From: Sulfurimonas sp. endosymbiont of Alviniconcha boucheti
Lineage (GTDB): Bacteria > Campylobacterota > Campylobacteria > Campylobacterales > Sulfurimonadaceae
Reading direction: 5' to 3'
DNA: 43,479 bases
Assembly: GCA_021766785.1 (NCBI GenBank)
Contig: JAICBP010000082.1
Location: 209,232-252,710 of the forward strand
Part shown: positions 17,016 through 28,757 of the stretch, one piece after another
How positions within the stretch are numbered: position 1 is the stretch's first letter
Layout of the letters: every line of letters starts with the position of its first letter
Notes under the pieces: generated by a model
Database searches by the model: none
The model's input: only the letters and a program-made list of their open reading frames with translations
Told to the model about the DNA's origin: nothing
Program-made: the position numbers and the translations under genes

Positions 17016-17396
17016 ATGAAATTTGTACAAACAAAACAAGCACCTTCGGCAATAGGTCCCTATTCGCAAGCAGTTGTAGTAAATGGTATGGTATATACCT
17101 CAGGGCAGATAGCTCTTACACCTGAAGGCTCTGATGAGCTTTTGAATGAGGATGTGATTGTTCAGACTGAATGTGTTATGAAAAATTTAGAGGCAGTTTT
17201 AGTGGAAGCTAATAGCTCTTTAAATAAAGTGGTAAAAACAACAATTTTTTTGACAGATATGAACTCATTTTCACTTGTCAATGAAGTTTATGAAAAAGCT
17301 TTTAAAAAGCATAAGCCAGCTCGTGCAACAGTTGCAGTTAAAACACTACCTAAAAATGCACTTGTTGAGATTGATGCTATAGCACTAGTGAAGTAG
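17016..17396 (+). CDS. ridA: RidA-family enamine/imine deaminase
   Basis: This 126-residue protein of the YjgF/YER057c/UK114 family hydrolyses reactive 2-aminoacrylate and related imines formed by PLP enzymes. Typical motifs are APSAIGPYSQAV (9-20), YTSGQIAL (27-34) and HKPARATVAV near 98-107, the last with the conserved catalytic Arg. The length is standard and the ATG is preceded by AAGGAG. It stands alone between dapE (93-nt gap) and rplU (77-nt gap). Family members vary in substrate, but this one carries the active-type Arg. Confidence 0.93.
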   Translation: MKFVQTKQAPSAIGPYSQAVVVNGMVYTSGQIALTPEGSDELLNEDVIVQTECVMKNLEAVLVEANSSLNKVVKTTIFLTDMNSFSLVNEVYEKAFKKHKPARATVAVKTLPKNALVEIDAIALVK

Positions 17397-17423
17397 TTAA
17401 ACTCTTCTTAAAGCTTAATTGTA

Positions 17424-17429
17424 TATAAT
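17424..17429 (+). promoter_or_regulatory. -10 box of the rplU-rpmA operon
   Basis: TATAAT in the context GTATATAATTGCG lies 44 nt upstream of the rplU ATG, which is preceded by TTTAAGGA. No clear -35 is visible. Confidence 0.5.
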
Positions 17430-17473
17430 TGCGAACTTTTTGTAGAAATACATACATAATTTAAGGACTGTAG

Positions 17474-17782
17474 ATGTACGCAATTATTAAAAATGGTGGT
17501 AAGCAGTATAGAGTGACAGAGGGTGATGAACTCTCACTTGATAAAATGTCTCTTGAAGCTGGAAGCACTTTAGAAATTAAAGAAGTTCTAGCTGTAAATA
17601 CTGGCGAACTTAAGATGGGAGCTCCTTTTGTAAAAGGTGCTGTTGTAACTGCTGAGGTTATTAGAGAAGGTCGTGATAAAAAAGTTATTACTTTTAAGAA
17701 ACGCCGTCGCAAAGATAGTAAAGTGAAACGTGGTTTCAGAAGAGATTTCACTCGTATTCGTATTACGAAAATAGCTGCATAG
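17474..17782 (+). CDS. rplU: 50S ribosomal protein L21
   Basis: This 102-residue protein is L21, which binds 23S rRNA next to L20. It begins [20 protein letters not shown], the family signature, and ends in the basic [16 protein letters not shown] region (about 77-92). An AAGGA precedes the start. It heads the conserved rplU-rpmA-obgE cluster. Confidence 0.97.
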   Translation: MYAIIKNGGKQYRVTEGDELSLDKMSLEAGSTLEIKEVLAVNTGELKMGAPFVKGAVVTAEVIREGRDKKVITFKKRRRKDSKVKRGFRRDFTRIRITKIAA

Positions 17783-17856
17783 ATTAAAGTTAATTTTAAT
17801 TTTATGTTAGCATAACAAGAGGGACTTTGTTCTTTTTGTATATTAAATAATGTAAA

Positions 17857-17878
17857 GGTTCCCTTGAATTTGGGAACT
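17857..17878 (+). promoter_or_regulatory. Hairpin in the rplU-rpmA gap
   Basis: GTTCCC (17858-17863) pairs with GGGAAC (17872-17877) over an 8-nt loop, with a G-T pair below. It sits just before the rpmA ribosome site and has no T-run, so it is more likely a processing or translation-control structure than a terminator. Confidence 0.3.
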
Positions 17879-17895
17879 AAATTTAAGGAGATAGT

Positions 17896-18153
17896 ATGGC
17901 ACATAAGAAAGGTCAAGGAAGTACACAGAATAATCGTGACTCAGCTGGTAGAAGACTTGGTGTAAAAAAGTACGGTGGAGAGTCAGTAGTAGCTGGTAAC
18001 ATCATTATTCGTCAACGTGGAACAAAAGTTCATCCAGGTAAAAACATGGGAATGGGTAAAGATCATACTCTTTATGCATTAGTTGATGGTATTGTAAGTT
18101 TCGAAAGAAAAGATAAAAAGCGTCAACAAGTTTCTATTATACCTACAGTATAA
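17896..18153 (+). CDS. rpmA: 50S ribosomal protein L27
   Basis: This 85-residue protein is L27, whose N-terminal tail reaches the peptidyl-transferase centre. The sequence [20 protein letters not shown] and [20 protein letters not shown] are family hallmarks. The N-terminus begins directly with AHKKG and has no Firmicute-type cleavable extension. The ATG follows TTTAAGGAG. The 113-nt gap from rplU contains a hairpin. Confidence 0.97.
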   Translation: MAHKKGQGSTQNNRDSAGRRLGVKKYGGESVVAGNIIIRQRGTKVHPGKNMGMGKDHTLYALVDGIVSFERKDKKRQQVSIIPTV

Positions 18154-18166
18154 ATTCTACAGATAG

Positions 18167-18195
18167 ATGAGCCTTTGTGCTCATGTATATTTTTC
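18167..18195 (+). terminator. Intrinsic terminator after rpmA
   Basis: ATGAGC (18167-18172) and GCTCAT (18179-18184) form a 6-bp stem with a 6-nt loop, followed by a T-rich tail containing TTTTT. It would separate rplU-rpmA from obgE, which has its own 100-nt leader. Confidence 0.6.
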
Positions 18196-18298
18196 TTTCA
18201 TTCGAAATTTTCATTAGTTTCATACTAAACAAGATATTTAACAATTTGCTTTTACTAATATAAGTCAATTCTTAAGTATTTAAGCTCAAGGAAATAAA

Positions 18299-19399
18299 AT
18301 GTTCACAGATAGCGTTGAACTTACAGTAAGCTCAGGAAAAGGTGGACAAGGATGTGTGGCGTTTCGTCGTGAAAAATTTGTACTTAATGGTGGTCCAAAT
18401 GGTGGAGATGGCGGAAAAGGTGGAGATGTATATTTTAAATGTGATAACAATACACATACACTCTCTCACTTTCAAAGAAAGATGCATATTAAAGCTGATG
18501 GTGGACAGCCAGGTGAGGGTTCTAACTGTTCTGGAAAATCTGGAGCAAAAAAAGTAATTATTGTGCCACCGGGTACACAGATAGTTGATCAAGAGACAGG
18601 TGAGATTCTATTTGATATGACAAAAGATGGTCAAGTAGAAAAATTTCTTCAAGGTGGTAAGGGTGGACTTGGAAATACACACTTTAAGTCACCTACAAAC
18701 CAGAGACCTACTTATGCACAACCAGGTGAAAAGGGTGAGACAAGAGCTATAAAACTTGACCTTAAATTGATTGCTGACATAGGTTTGGTAGGTTTTCCAA
18801 ATGTTGGAAAGTCAACACTTATCTCTACAGTCTCAAATGCAAGACCAGAGATAGCAAATTATGAGTTTACAACACTTACCCCAAAACTTGGTCAAGTAAA
18901 TATTGGTGATTATGAATCATTTGTAATGGCAGATATTCCTGGTATTATTGGTGGTGCACATGAAGGTAAAGGACTCGGTATAAAGTTTTTACGTCATATT
19001 GAGCGAACGAAGATTCTTCTTTATATGGTAGATCTTGGCAACTATAGAGAACTTAAAGAACAGATAGAAGTACTTAAAGAGGAGATAGCATCATTTTCAG
19101 AGGTTTTAGGGAAGAGTAAGTTTGCTATTGCTCTTACACGTTCTGATGTAATAGCTCCAGAAGAATTAGTAGAGCAGGTACAAGGCTTTATTGAGATGCT
19201 AGGTCTTAAGCCTACTTGTAAAAATGAATTTAATTTTGATAGTGATGTTCCATTTTATATACAAGAGAGTGCTTCTTCTGAGTTAGGCTTTGATCAAACT
19301 CTCCCCTATCTTATCACAGCTATCTCTTCAGCGACACATAAAAATATAGATGCTCTTAAACATGCACTTTTTAATCTTGTGCAATCAGATCGGAAATAG
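18299..19399 (+). CDS. obgE: GTPase ObgE/CgtA
   Basis: This essential Obg GTPase acts in 50S assembly and stress responses. The 366-residue protein has the glycine-rich Obg fold at 1-158 ([22 protein letters not shown]) and the G domain with G1 GFPNVGKST (165-173), the TTLTP switch I segment, the DIPG G3 motif and NKxD replaced by the weaker TRSD near 281. Its TRSD in place of NKxD is worth noting, although I recall variation at G4 in this phylum. No long C-terminal OCT domain is present. It overlaps none of its neighbours; proB begins 7 nt later. Confidence 0.95.
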   Translation: MFTDSVELTVSSGKGGQGCVAFRREKFVLNGGPNGGDGGKGGDVYFKCDNNTHTLSHFQRKMHIKADGGQPGEGSNCSGKSGAKKVIIVPPGTQIVDQETGEILFDMTKDGQVEKFLQGGKGGLGNTHFKSPTNQRPTYAQPGEKGETRAIKLDLKLIADIGLVGFPNVGKSTLISTVSNARPEIANYEFTTLTPKLGQVNIGDYESFVMADIPGIIGGAHEGKGLGIKFLRHIERTKILLYMVDLGNYRELKEQIEVLKEEIASFSEVLGKSKFAIALTRSDVIAPEELVEQVQGFIEMLGLKPTCKNEFNFDSDVPFYIQESASSELGFDQTLPYLITAISSATHKNIDALKHALFNLVQSDRK

Positions 19400-19406
19400 G
19401 TTAAGC

Positions 19407-20165
19407 ATGCGAATAGTTGTTAAGGTCGGCTCAGCTGTTTTAACACAAGATGGTGCGATAGCTTTAGAGAGAATGAGTACACTCGTTGATTTCTTAAGTG
19501 AGCTTCAAAAAGAGAATGAAATACTTTTAGTCTCTTCTGGAGCAGTTTCAGCGGGATATACAGAGCTTAAACTTGATAGATCTTTTCTCTCAAATAAACA
19601 AGCACTTGCTGCTATAGGTCAACCGATATTATTACAAAAATATGCTAAAAAATTTAAATCTTACAATATTCTTACTTCTCAAGTTTTAGTCACTTCTGCA
19701 AATCTTGCCAAAGAAGATGATATTAATAGAATTCAAAACACGGTGAACACACTTATAGCAAATGGTGTTATCCCTATTATTAACGAAAATGATGCTACTT
19801 CTACAAATGAGCTTGAGGTGGGAGATAATGATCAACTTTCTGCTTATATTGCTAAGTATTTAGGTGCAGATTTACTGATCATACTCTCTGATATTGATGC
19901 TTATTATGATAGTGATCCAAGAGTAAATGAAAATGCCCAAATTTTAAAAATTGTAAATAGCATAAGCAAAGAGGAGTTAGAAAAGGAGGCTACCCCACAT
20001 AATATATTTGCCACGGGTGGGATAGTGACAAAACTTAAAGCAGCCGCATATCTTTTAGAAGTAGGAATAGATACATTTTTGGCAAGTGGTTTTGATTTAT
20101 ATGATGTAAAATCATTTACATTAGAGAATAAACATAAGGGTGGAACACTCTTTACAAGGGTATGA
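19407..20165 (+). CDS. proB: Glutamate 5-kinase (short form)
   Basis: ProB phosphorylates glutamate in the first step of proline synthesis. The 252-residue protein has the amino-acid-kinase fold: RIVVKVGSAVLT (2-13), LLVSSGAVSAG (about 40-50), PIINENDA with LEVGDNDQLSA near 126-148 and FATGGIVTKLKAA near 200-212. It lacks the C-terminal PUA domain of the E. coli enzyme, which is the usual short form in Campylobacterota. ATG 19407 was chosen because the upstream in-frame extension overlaps obgE and precedes the kinase fold. Confidence 0.93.
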   Translation: MRIVVKVGSAVLTQDGAIALERMSTLVDFLSELQKENEILLVSSGAVSAGYTELKLDRSFLSNKQALAAIGQPILLQKYAKKFKSYNILTSQVLVTSANLAKEDDINRIQNTVNTLIANGVIPIINENDATSTNELEVGDNDQLSAYIAKYLGADLLIILSDIDAYYDSDPRVNENAQILKIVNSISKEELEKEATPHNIFATGGIVTKLKAAAYLLEVGIDTFLASGFDLYDVKSFTLENKHKGGTLFTRV

Positions 20166-20168
20166 TAA

Positions 20169-21077
20169 ATGAATGTGATTTTTATGGGTACACCAGATTA
20201 TGCACAGAAGATTTTAGAGAGGCTTCTTGATGAAGCAAATATAAATGTAGTTGCAGTATATACGCAACCTGACAAGTTAGTAGGTCGTAAAAAAATAATG
20301 ACAGCACCAGAAGTAAAAGTTTTAGCACAGCAAAAAGGTATTCCAGTCTATCAACCAAATAGACTTCGTGATGAAGAAGTGGTTTCAAAACTTTTAACTA
20401 TAGAGTGTGACTATATAGTAGTAGCAGCCTATGGACAGATACTTCCTCGCACCATACTCAATCATGCACCATGTATAAATTTACATGCTTCCATCCTTCC
20501 TCGGTACAGAGGAGCAAGTCCTATCCAGCAAACACTTCTTAATAATGATAAGCAGACTGGTGTAACTGCCATGTTGATGGAAGAGGGCTTAGATACAGGA
20601 GATATTTTAAAAATAGAAACTATGGATGTCCCTCAAGATATGATGCTAATGACTCTGTTTGATGAACTAACACAAATTGCTGCAGCACTTAGTATAGATG
20701 TGTTGCAAAATTTTGAGAGTTTGAGTGCTACAAAACAGGATATAGATCAGGCAACACATTGTAAAAAAATCACTAAAAAAGATGGAGAAGTTAACTTTGA
20801 GAATGCAAATGATGTTTATAATAAATATCGTGCTTTTACACCATGGCCTGGTATCTACCTTGAGAGTGGTATGAAACTAAAAAAAATTGAGTTATTCGAT
20901 AAATACTCTTTGCATGAAGCAAGAAGGATTTTAGAAATAAATAGTGATAATATTGTAGTTGCTTGTACAAAGGGTGCACTTAAAATATATACAGTACAAC
21001 CACAATCAAAAAAAGAGATGAGTGTTCTCTCTTATATAAATGGAAAAAGGTTAGCACTTGAAGATACTTTTTTTTAA
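20169..21077 (+). CDS. fmt: Methionyl-tRNA formyltransferase
   Basis: Fmt formylates the initiator Met-tRNA using 10-formyl-THF. The 302-residue protein has VIFMGTPDYA (3-12) and the catalytic segment NLHASILPRYRGASPIQ with N104 and H106. D142 lies in GLDTGDIL, and a C-terminal tRNA-binding domain begins around 205. The length is normal. It starts 3 nt after proB, and its last 20 nt overlap birA. Confidence 0.95.
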   Translation: MNVIFMGTPDYAQKILERLLDEANINVVAVYTQPDKLVGRKKIMTAPEVKVLAQQKGIPVYQPNRLRDEEVVSKLLTIECDYIVVAAYGQILPRTILNHAPCINLHASILPRYRGASPIQQTLLNNDKQTGVTAMLMEEGLDTGDILKIETMDVPQDMMLMTLFDELTQIAAALSIDVLQNFESLSATKQDIDQATHCKKITKKDGEVNFENANDVYNKYRAFTPWPGIYLESGMKLKKIELFDKYSLHEARRILEINSDNIVVACTKGALKIYTVQPQSKKEMSVLSYINGKRLALEDTFF

Positions 21078-21693
21078 GTCTCTCTCTTCTACACAAAGTT
21101 ATCTTAAAGAACTTCTTAAAAAACAAGAAGAAGAACTACCTCTTGCAGTAGTTGCAGATATGCAAACAGCAGGTATAGGAAGTCGTAATAACTCTTGGAA
21201 CTCAAAAGAGGGTAATCTTTTTTTATCTTTTGCATTGGCTTTTGAGAATATACCAGATGATTTAAAACTTGAGTCTGCTTCTATATACTACGCCTATCTT
21301 TTAAAAGAGACACTACACTCTTTTGGTTCGAAAGTTTTTCTTAAATGGCCAAATGACTTATATATAGGTGATAGTAAAGTGGGAGGAATGATTACAAATA
21401 TTATTGGAAAGACTCTTGTTTGTGGTGTTGGAGTAAACTTAGAAAAAAAAGATGAAATATTTGGTATATTAGATATTCAAGTAGAAAAAAAAGTGCTTTT
21501 AGAAAGATATTTTCAAAATATAGAAAAAAGAGTTTTATGGAAGCAAGTTTTTAGAAAATTTAAGTTAGAATTTCAGACTAATCAAAAATTCTTCACACAT
21601 GTAAGTGGTAAAAAAGTTTCACTAAGTGAAGCAGAGCTACAGAATGATGGAAGTTTACTAATAAATGGACAAAAGGTGTATAGTTTAAGATGA
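21058..21693 (+). CDS. birA: Biotin-[acetyl-CoA carboxylase] ligase (catalytic type)
   Basis: This enzyme activates biotin with ATP and attaches it to the biotin carboxyl carrier protein for fatty-acid synthesis. The 211-residue protein contains only the catalytic core, starting with SLSSTQSYLKELL. The biotin/AMP loop is replaced by GIGSRNNSWNS (39-49), followed by KWPNDLYIGDSKVGGMI near 99-115. No N-terminal helix-turn-helix is present, so it cannot act as the E. coli-type biotin repressor. The start is TTG with AAAGG 7 nt upstream, inside the end of fmt; its stop overlaps parA as ATGA. Confidence 0.9.
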   Translation: MKILFFKSLSSTQSYLKELLKKQEEELPLAVVADMQTAGIGSRNNSWNSKEGNLFLSFALAFENIPDDLKLESASIYYAYLLKETLHSFGSKVFLKWPNDLYIGDSKVGGMITNIIGKTLVCGVGVNLEKKDEIFGILDIQVEKKVLLERYFQNIEKRVLWKQVFRKFKLEFQTNQKFFTHVSGKKVSLSEAELQNDGSLLINGQKVYSLR

Positions 21694-22472
21694 GTGAAGT
21701 AATAGTAATTGCAAATCAAAAAGGTGGAGTAGGTAAGACTACTACTGCTGTAAATTTAGCAGCTTCACTCGCTGTGGCTGAGAAAAAAGTACTACTTATT
21801 GACTCAGACCCTCAAGCAAATGCTACTGCCTCTTTAGGTTTTCATAGAAATGATTATGAGTTTAATATTTATCATGTACTCATTGGTACAAAAAAACTTA
21901 AAGATATTATTCTAAAATCAGATTTACCTACACTTCATCTTGTTCCATCAAATATTGGACTAGTAGGAATAGAAAAAGAGTACTATGATGCAGATAAGGC
22001 AAAAGGACGTGAGCTAGTTCTTAAAAATGCTATAATAAATATTAAAAAAGATTATGACTATATTATTATAGATTCACCTCCTGCTCTTGGTCCGATGACC
22101 ATTAATGCACTCTCTGCTTCTAACTCTGTAATTATTCCTATACAGTGTGAATTTTTTGCACTTGAAGGTCTCGCACAGCTTTTAAATACTGTTAAACTTG
22201 TAAGAAAATCTATAAATACAAAGCTTACAATAAAAGGCTTTTTACCGACAATGTTTAGTTCTCAAAACAACCTTTCTAAGCAGGTCTTTGCAGATTTACA
22301 ACAACATTTTAAAGGAAAACTATTTAAAGATAAGGAAGAAAAGTATATAGTAGTACCTCGAAATGTTAAGTTAGCAGAATCTCCCTCTTTTGGAAAGCCT
22401 GCTATTCTTTATGATGTAAAATCAAGCGGTTCTATTGCTTATCAAAATTTAGCACAGGCGATAATAAAATAA
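21690..22472 (+). CDS. parA: Chromosome-partitioning ATPase ParA/Soj
   Basis: This 260-residue Walker-type ATPase moves ParB-parS complexes and positions the origin. It has the deviant Walker A KGGVGKTTTAVNLAA (11-25), DSDPQANAT (37-45) and a Walker B IIDSPPALGP near 130. The length fits chromosomal Soj rather than plasmid ParA with an N-terminal DNA-binding extension. It is translationally coupled to birA and to parB (one-base overlap). Confidence 0.95.
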   Translation: MSEVIVIANQKGGVGKTTTAVNLAASLAVAEKKVLLIDSDPQANATASLGFHRNDYEFNIYHVLIGTKKLKDIILKSDLPTLHLVPSNIGLVGIEKEYYDADKAKGRELVLKNAIINIKKDYDYIIIDSPPALGPMTINALSASNSVIIPIQCEFFALEGLAQLLNTVKLVRKSINTKLTIKGFLPTMFSSQNNLSKQVFADLQQHFKGKLFKDKEEKYIVVPRNVKLAESPSFGKPAILYDVKSSGSIAYQNLAQAIIK

Positions 22473-23314
22473 TGAAGTCAATGAAGTTAGGACGTGGACT
22501 CGATGCTCTCCTTGGTGAAATAGATGAGGCTTATGAAAATGAGGGTTCTCAAAGAGATGAGATTATGGAAATATCACTGAAAGATATCCGTCCAAATCCA
22601 TTTCAACCGAGAAAAACATTTGATGATACAGCTCTTAGTGAACTCTCTGAATCTATTAAAAATGATGGTTTACTTCAGCCTATAGTTGTATCAGAAGATA
22701 TTGATGGTTATGTGCTTATCGCTGGAGAGAGGCGTTTGAGGGCAAGTAAGTTGGCAAAACTTAAAAAAATTCGTGCAGTAGTACTTAACTCTGATGAGCA
22801 GAAGATGCGTCAGTTTGCACTTATTGAAAATATTCAACGTGAAGAGTTAAATGCGATAGAACTTGCTAATGCTTATAGTGAACTTCTTAAACTGCATGAG
22901 ATAACACATGATGAACTAGCATCTAAGATTCATAAAAATAGAACACATATTACAAATACTTTGCGACTACTTCAGCTCTCAGGTAAAACGCAAAAAGCAC
23001 TTTTAGAGAAGAAAATCTCTGCAGGTCATGCAAAAGTTCTTGTGGGACTTGATGATAAAGATCAACAGATAGTCGTAAACTCTATAATTGGACAAAAATT
23101 GAGTGTACGTGAAGTTGAAGCAATGATAAAGTCTATGAAATCTATGCCTCAAGAGACTCTACAGAAAACAGAAAAAGTTGCATATAACTTTGATTTAGTG
23201 AAAAATCGTTTTGATACTTTAGGTCTTAAGGTTAAAACAAATAAAAATTCTCTAACAATAGAGTTCTCCTCTGAAGAAGAGATAGAGGAGTTTATGTCAT
23301 ATATTAAGGATTAA
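22472..23314 (+). CDS. parB: Chromosome-partitioning protein ParB/Spo0J
   Basis: This 280-residue CTP-dependent clamp loads on parS sites. It opens with KLGRGLDALLG (5-15), which contacts ParA. The N-terminal ParB/Srx fold follows with IRPNPFQPRK (41-50) and the CTP-binding GERRLRASK near 87-95, then ENIQREELN, an HTH around ITHDELASKIHKNRTHITN (about 144-162) and a C-terminal dimerisation region. No parS sequence was searched for systematically. The pair sits just upstream of the ATP synthase genes, an arrangement I recall from Campylobacter. Confidence 0.95.
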   Translation: MKSMKLGRGLDALLGEIDEAYENEGSQRDEIMEISLKDIRPNPFQPRKTFDDTALSELSESIKNDGLLQPIVVSEDIDGYVLIAGERRLRASKLAKLKKIRAVVLNSDEQKMRQFALIENIQREELNAIELANAYSELLKLHEITHDELASKIHKNRTHITNTLRLLQLSGKTQKALLEKKISAGHAKVLVGLDDKDQQIVVNSIIGQKLSVREVEAMIKSMKSMPQETLQKTEKVAYNFDLVKNRFDTLGLKVKTNKNSLTIEFSSEEEIEEFMSYIKD

Positions 23315-23370
23315 AACCTAGATTTTCATATTTTTTACTATATTTAACTATCCTTTCAATTTAATCGTAG

Positions 23371-23376
23371 TATAAT
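23371..23376 (+). promoter_or_regulatory. -10 box of the ATP synthase operon
   Basis: TATAAT lies 22 nt upstream of the atpF' ATG, and a strong AGGAGG ribosome site (23389-23394) follows. Transcription would start very near the ribosome site. Confidence 0.5.
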
Positions 23377-23398
23377 TACAGAACTTTTAGGAGGTGCT

Positions 23399-23821
23399 AT
23401 GTTAGATATAAATCCAATACTACTCTTGGTTACATTTGTTGTATTTGTTTCACTTATAGCCGTTCTAAATAGTTGGCTGTATAATCCACTGTTTAGCTTT
23501 ATGACTAAGCGTGACGAAGATATCAAGAGAGACCTCGATAAAGTCTGTTCTAATGATGATGAAATCGCTGCACTTAATGCAAAAGCTGAATCAATAATTA
23601 TGACTGCTAAACTAGAAGCCACGGCTCTAAGAGAAAAAGTTATAGAGGATGCTAAGGAATTAGTTGAGAGTAAGTTAGAAGCAAAACGTGCTGAACTTGC
23701 TAGTGAATATTTAGAGTTTGAGCAATCACTTGCACAAACTAAGGTAGAGTTGACTTCTGACTTAATGTCGCAAGTCCCAGTCTTTAAAAAAGCTGTTAAA
23801 GCTAAATTTAGTCAAATATAA
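23399..23821 (+). CDS. atpF': F0F1 ATP synthase subunit b' (b-prime)
   Basis: This 140-residue peripheral-stalk subunit has one N-terminal membrane helix (about 5-28, PILLLVTFVVFVSLIAVLNS) followed by PLFSFMTKRDEDIKRDL and a long charged coiled coil. It pairs with the next gene's b subunit to make a b/b' heterodimer, as in Campylobacterota and photosynthetic bacteria. A strong AGGAGG lies 4 nt before the ATG. The a and c subunit genes are not in this window. Confidence 0.9.
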   Translation: MLDINPILLLVTFVVFVSLIAVLNSWLYNPLFSFMTKRDEDIKRDLDKVCSNDDEIAALNAKAESIIMTAKLEATALREKVIEDAKELVESKLEAKRAELASEYLEFEQSLAQTKVELTSDLMSQVPVFKKAVKAKFSQI

Positions 23822-23830
23822 GGATGTAAT

Positions 23831-24343
23831 GTGAGTAGAATTTTAGTATTATTACTGATGATATCAACTTTTGCATTAGCATCTGAAACTAGCCATGGTG
23901 AAACAGATATTGTGCAACGTACAGTAAATTTTTTACTCTTTGCTGGTCTTATTTGGTATCTAGTTGGAGAACCTGTAAAGAATTACTTTGCATTGAGAAG
24001 TCAAGCAATTGCTAATGAGTTGAAAAAGGTTCAAGAGCGACTTAATGAATCAACTATCTTGAAAAAAGAAGCACTTGCTAAAATATCTGATGCAGAAAAA
24101 TTTGCAGAGGATTTGGCTATTTCATCAAAGAAAGAGAATAAAATTATCAATGAGAAAATCATATCTCAATGTGAGCTTGATCTTGAAACTATGTCCAAAC
24201 AAGCTATTTCATTAAGAAACTTTGCACAGAGAAATATGATTCAAGATGTTGTCGAAGATGTTCTTAAAGAGACTCTTGCTCAAAGTTCAAGTGACTTTGA
24301 TAAAGAAGCCATTGTTAATGTTATTTTGAAAAAGGTTGCTTAA
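23831..24343 (+). CDS. atpF: F0F1 ATP synthase subunit b
   Basis: This 170-residue stalk subunit begins with a GTG. It has a short hydrophobic leader (MSRILVLLLMISTFALA) that looks like a cleavable signal, followed by a membrane helix TVNFLLFAGLIWYLVGEPV (about 31-49) and then a helical coiled coil. Two hydrophobic segments rather than one are notable but typical of this phylum in my recollection. It lies 9 nt after atpF'. Confidence 0.9.
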   Translation: MSRILVLLLMISTFALASETSHGETDIVQRTVNFLLFAGLIWYLVGEPVKNYFALRSQAIANELKKVQERLNESTILKKEALAKISDAEKFAEDLAISSKKENKIINEKIISQCELDLETMSKQAISLRNFAQRNMIQDVVEDVLKETLAQSSSDFDKEAIVNVILKKVA

Positions 24344-24344
24344 T

Positions 24345-24878
24345 ATGGAAGAACTTATTGCAAAAAAATACATAAAAGCTTTAAGTGCAGGTTCTGATGT
24401 TGCATCAATGCAAAATATCTCTGAGATATTTTCTACATTAGCTAACTCATTTTCTGAAGAAAAATTTGTCAGTATTTTAGGTAATCCACATGTAAGTGTG
24501 AATGACAAGTCTAGCATACTGTTAGATGCAGTAAAATCTGCGAAATCTGACAAAATTAACAATTTTATTAAACTTTTAGTAGAGCATAAGCGTATTAATA
24601 TAATTCCTGCAATTGCAAAAGAGTTACAAAAAGATATAGCTAAAAGTACTAAAACTTACAAAGGTCTTATTTACAGTAATAGTGATATTGATGCAAATGT
24701 TGTGACTGAACTAAGTAATGGTTTAAGTAAAAAATTTGATTCTACTATCACATTATCGGCTGTTAAAAATGATTTTAATGGTATAAAAGTAGAAGTAACA
24801 GATCTAGGAATAGAGATTAATCTTTCTAAAGATAGAATCGATAGTCAAATTATAGAACATATAATTAAAGCAATTTAA
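24345..24878 (+). CDS. atpH: F0F1 ATP synthase subunit delta
   Basis: The delta subunit connects the b/b' stalk to the top of F1. The 177-residue protein starts MEELIAKKYIKAL, has the helical N-domain, and ends with a region including FNGIKVEVTDLGIEINLSKD, close to the family's usual GGxxxxxGxxxxDxS motif. The ATG at 24345 is preferred over the in-frame TTG at 24336: AAAGG is 9 nt upstream and the ATG lies 1 nt past the atpF stop. Confidence 0.9.
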   Translation: MEELIAKKYIKALSAGSDVASMQNISEIFSTLANSFSEEKFVSILGNPHVSVNDKSSILLDAVKSAKSDKINNFIKLLVEHKRINIIPAIAKELQKDIAKSTKTYKGLIYSNSDIDANVVTELSNGLSKKFDSTITLSAVKNDFNGIKVEVTDLGIEINLSKDRIDSQIIEHIIKAI

Positions 24879-24899
24879 CTTCATAAGAGGAGAATGATA

Positions 24900-26417
24900 G
24901 TGGTAACAAAAATTCAAGCTGATGAAATCAGCTCAATAATTAAAGAGCGTATCGACAATTTTGAATTAAATGTTGATATTAATGAAACAGGTAAAATTGT
25001 TTCTTATGCTGATGGTGTTGCACAGGTTTACGGACTAAGCAATGTTATGGCTGGAGAGATGGTAGAGTTTGAAGATGGAACACAAGGTTTAGTAATGAAC
25101 CTTGAAGAGAGTAGTGTGGGTGTTGTTATTCTTGGTTCTGGTTCAGCTCTTCGTGAAGGTATGAGTGTAAAAAGACAAGGGAAACTTCTTAAAGTTCCAG
25201 TTGGTGATGCACTTCTTGGTCGTGTTGTAAATGCTCTTGGTGAGCCAATAGATGGTAAGGGTCCAATTGAAACAAAAGAGACTCGTTTTGTCGAAGAAAA
25301 AGCACCTGGAATTATGAATCGTAAATCTGTTCATGAACCTCTTGCAACTGGTATTAAAGCGATTGATGCACTCGTCCCAATTGGTCGTGGTCAACGTGAG
25401 CTTATTATTGGTGATCGTCAAACTGGTAAAACAACAGTTGCAATAGATACTATTATTAATCAAAAAGGTAATGGTGTCTCTTGTGTATATGTAGCAATCG
25501 GTCAAAAAGAGTCAACGGTAGCACAAATTGTCCGTCGTTTAGAAGAGCATGGTGCTATGGAGTACACAATTATTGTATCTGCAACTGCTGCTGAAGCCGC
25601 TGCACTTCAATTTTTGGCTCCATATACTGGTGTTACTATGGGTGAGTATTTCCGTGATAATGCGAGACACGGTTTAATCGTTTATGATGATCTCTCTAAG
25701 CATGCAGTTGCATATCGTGAAATGTCACTTATTCTTCGTCGTCCTCCTGGTCGTGAAGCTTATCCTGGTGATGTTTTTTATGTTCACTCTCGTTTACTAG
25801 AACGTGCTGCTAAAATGAGTGATGAAGAGGGTGCAGGTTCACTTACTGCTCTTCCAATTATTGAAACACAAGCTGGTGATGTTGCTGCATATATTCCAAC
25901 AAATGTTATTTCAATTACAGATGGTCAAATTTTCTTAGAAACTGATCTCTTTAACTCAGGTGTTCGACCAGCGATTAATGTGGGGCTTTCTGTTTCTCGT
26001 GTTGGTGGTGCTGCTCAGATTAAAGCAACTAAGCAAGTTGCTGGTACACTTCGTCTTGATCTTGCTCAATATCGTGAACTTCAAGCATTCGCTCAGTTTG
26101 CGTCTGACCTTGATGAAGTTTCTCGTAAGCAGCTAGAACGTGGTCAAAGAATGGTTGAAGTTCTTAAACAAGGACCTTTCTCTCCACTCTCTGCAGAGAA
26201 ACAAGTTGCAATTATCTTCGCTGGTAATGAAGGTTTCTTAGATGATATGGATGCATCTAATGTAGTTCATTTTGAAGCTGAAATGTATCCATTTATTGAG
26301 GCATCATATCCTCAAATTTTTGAGAATATAAGAAGTGCCTCTAAGGTGGATGATGATACAAAAGCACTTCTAACAAAAGCACTTGAAGAGTTCAAAGCTA
26401 GCTTTGTTGCTAACTAA
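24900..26417 (+). CDS. atpA: F0F1 ATP synthase subunit alpha
   Basis: The alpha subunit forms the non-catalytic sites of the F1 hexamer. It shows the P-loop GDRQTGKTT (residues about 167-175), [17 protein letters not shown], and the signature [17 protein letters not shown]. The protein is full length (about 505 residues). The start is ambiguous: ATG 24894 directly abuts the GAGGAGA ribosome site, so GTG 24900, 7 nt from the AGGAG core, is the better start and gives [12 protein letters not shown]. Confidence 0.96.
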   Translation: MVTKIQADEISSIIKERIDNFELNVDINETGKIVSYADGVAQVYGLSNVMAGEMVEFEDGTQGLVMNLEESSVGVVILGSGSALREGMSVKRQGKLLKVPVGDALLGRVVNALGEPIDGKGPIETKETRFVEEKAPGIMNRKSVHEPLATGIKAIDALVPIGRGQRELIIGDRQTGKTTVAIDTIINQKGNGVSCVYVAIGQKESTVAQIVRRLEEHGAMEYTIIVSATAAEAAALQFLAPYTGVTMGEYFRDNARHGLIVYDDLSKHAVAYREMSLILRRPPGREAYPGDVFYVHSRLLERAAKMSDEEGAGSLTALPIIETQAGDVAAYIPTNVISITDGQIFLETDLFNSGVRPAINVGLSVSRVGGAAQIKATKQVAGTLRLDLAQYRELQAFAQFASDLDEVSRKQLERGQRMVEVLKQGPFSPLSAEKQVAIIFAGNEGFLDDMDASNVVHFEAEMYPFIEASYPQIFENIRSASKVDDDTKALLTKALEEFKASFVAN

Positions 26418-26428
26418 GGAATAAAATA

Positions 26429-28728
<2,300 letters not shown>

Positions 28729-28757
28729 GCTTAAGAGAGCTTATTTAAAGGATAATT

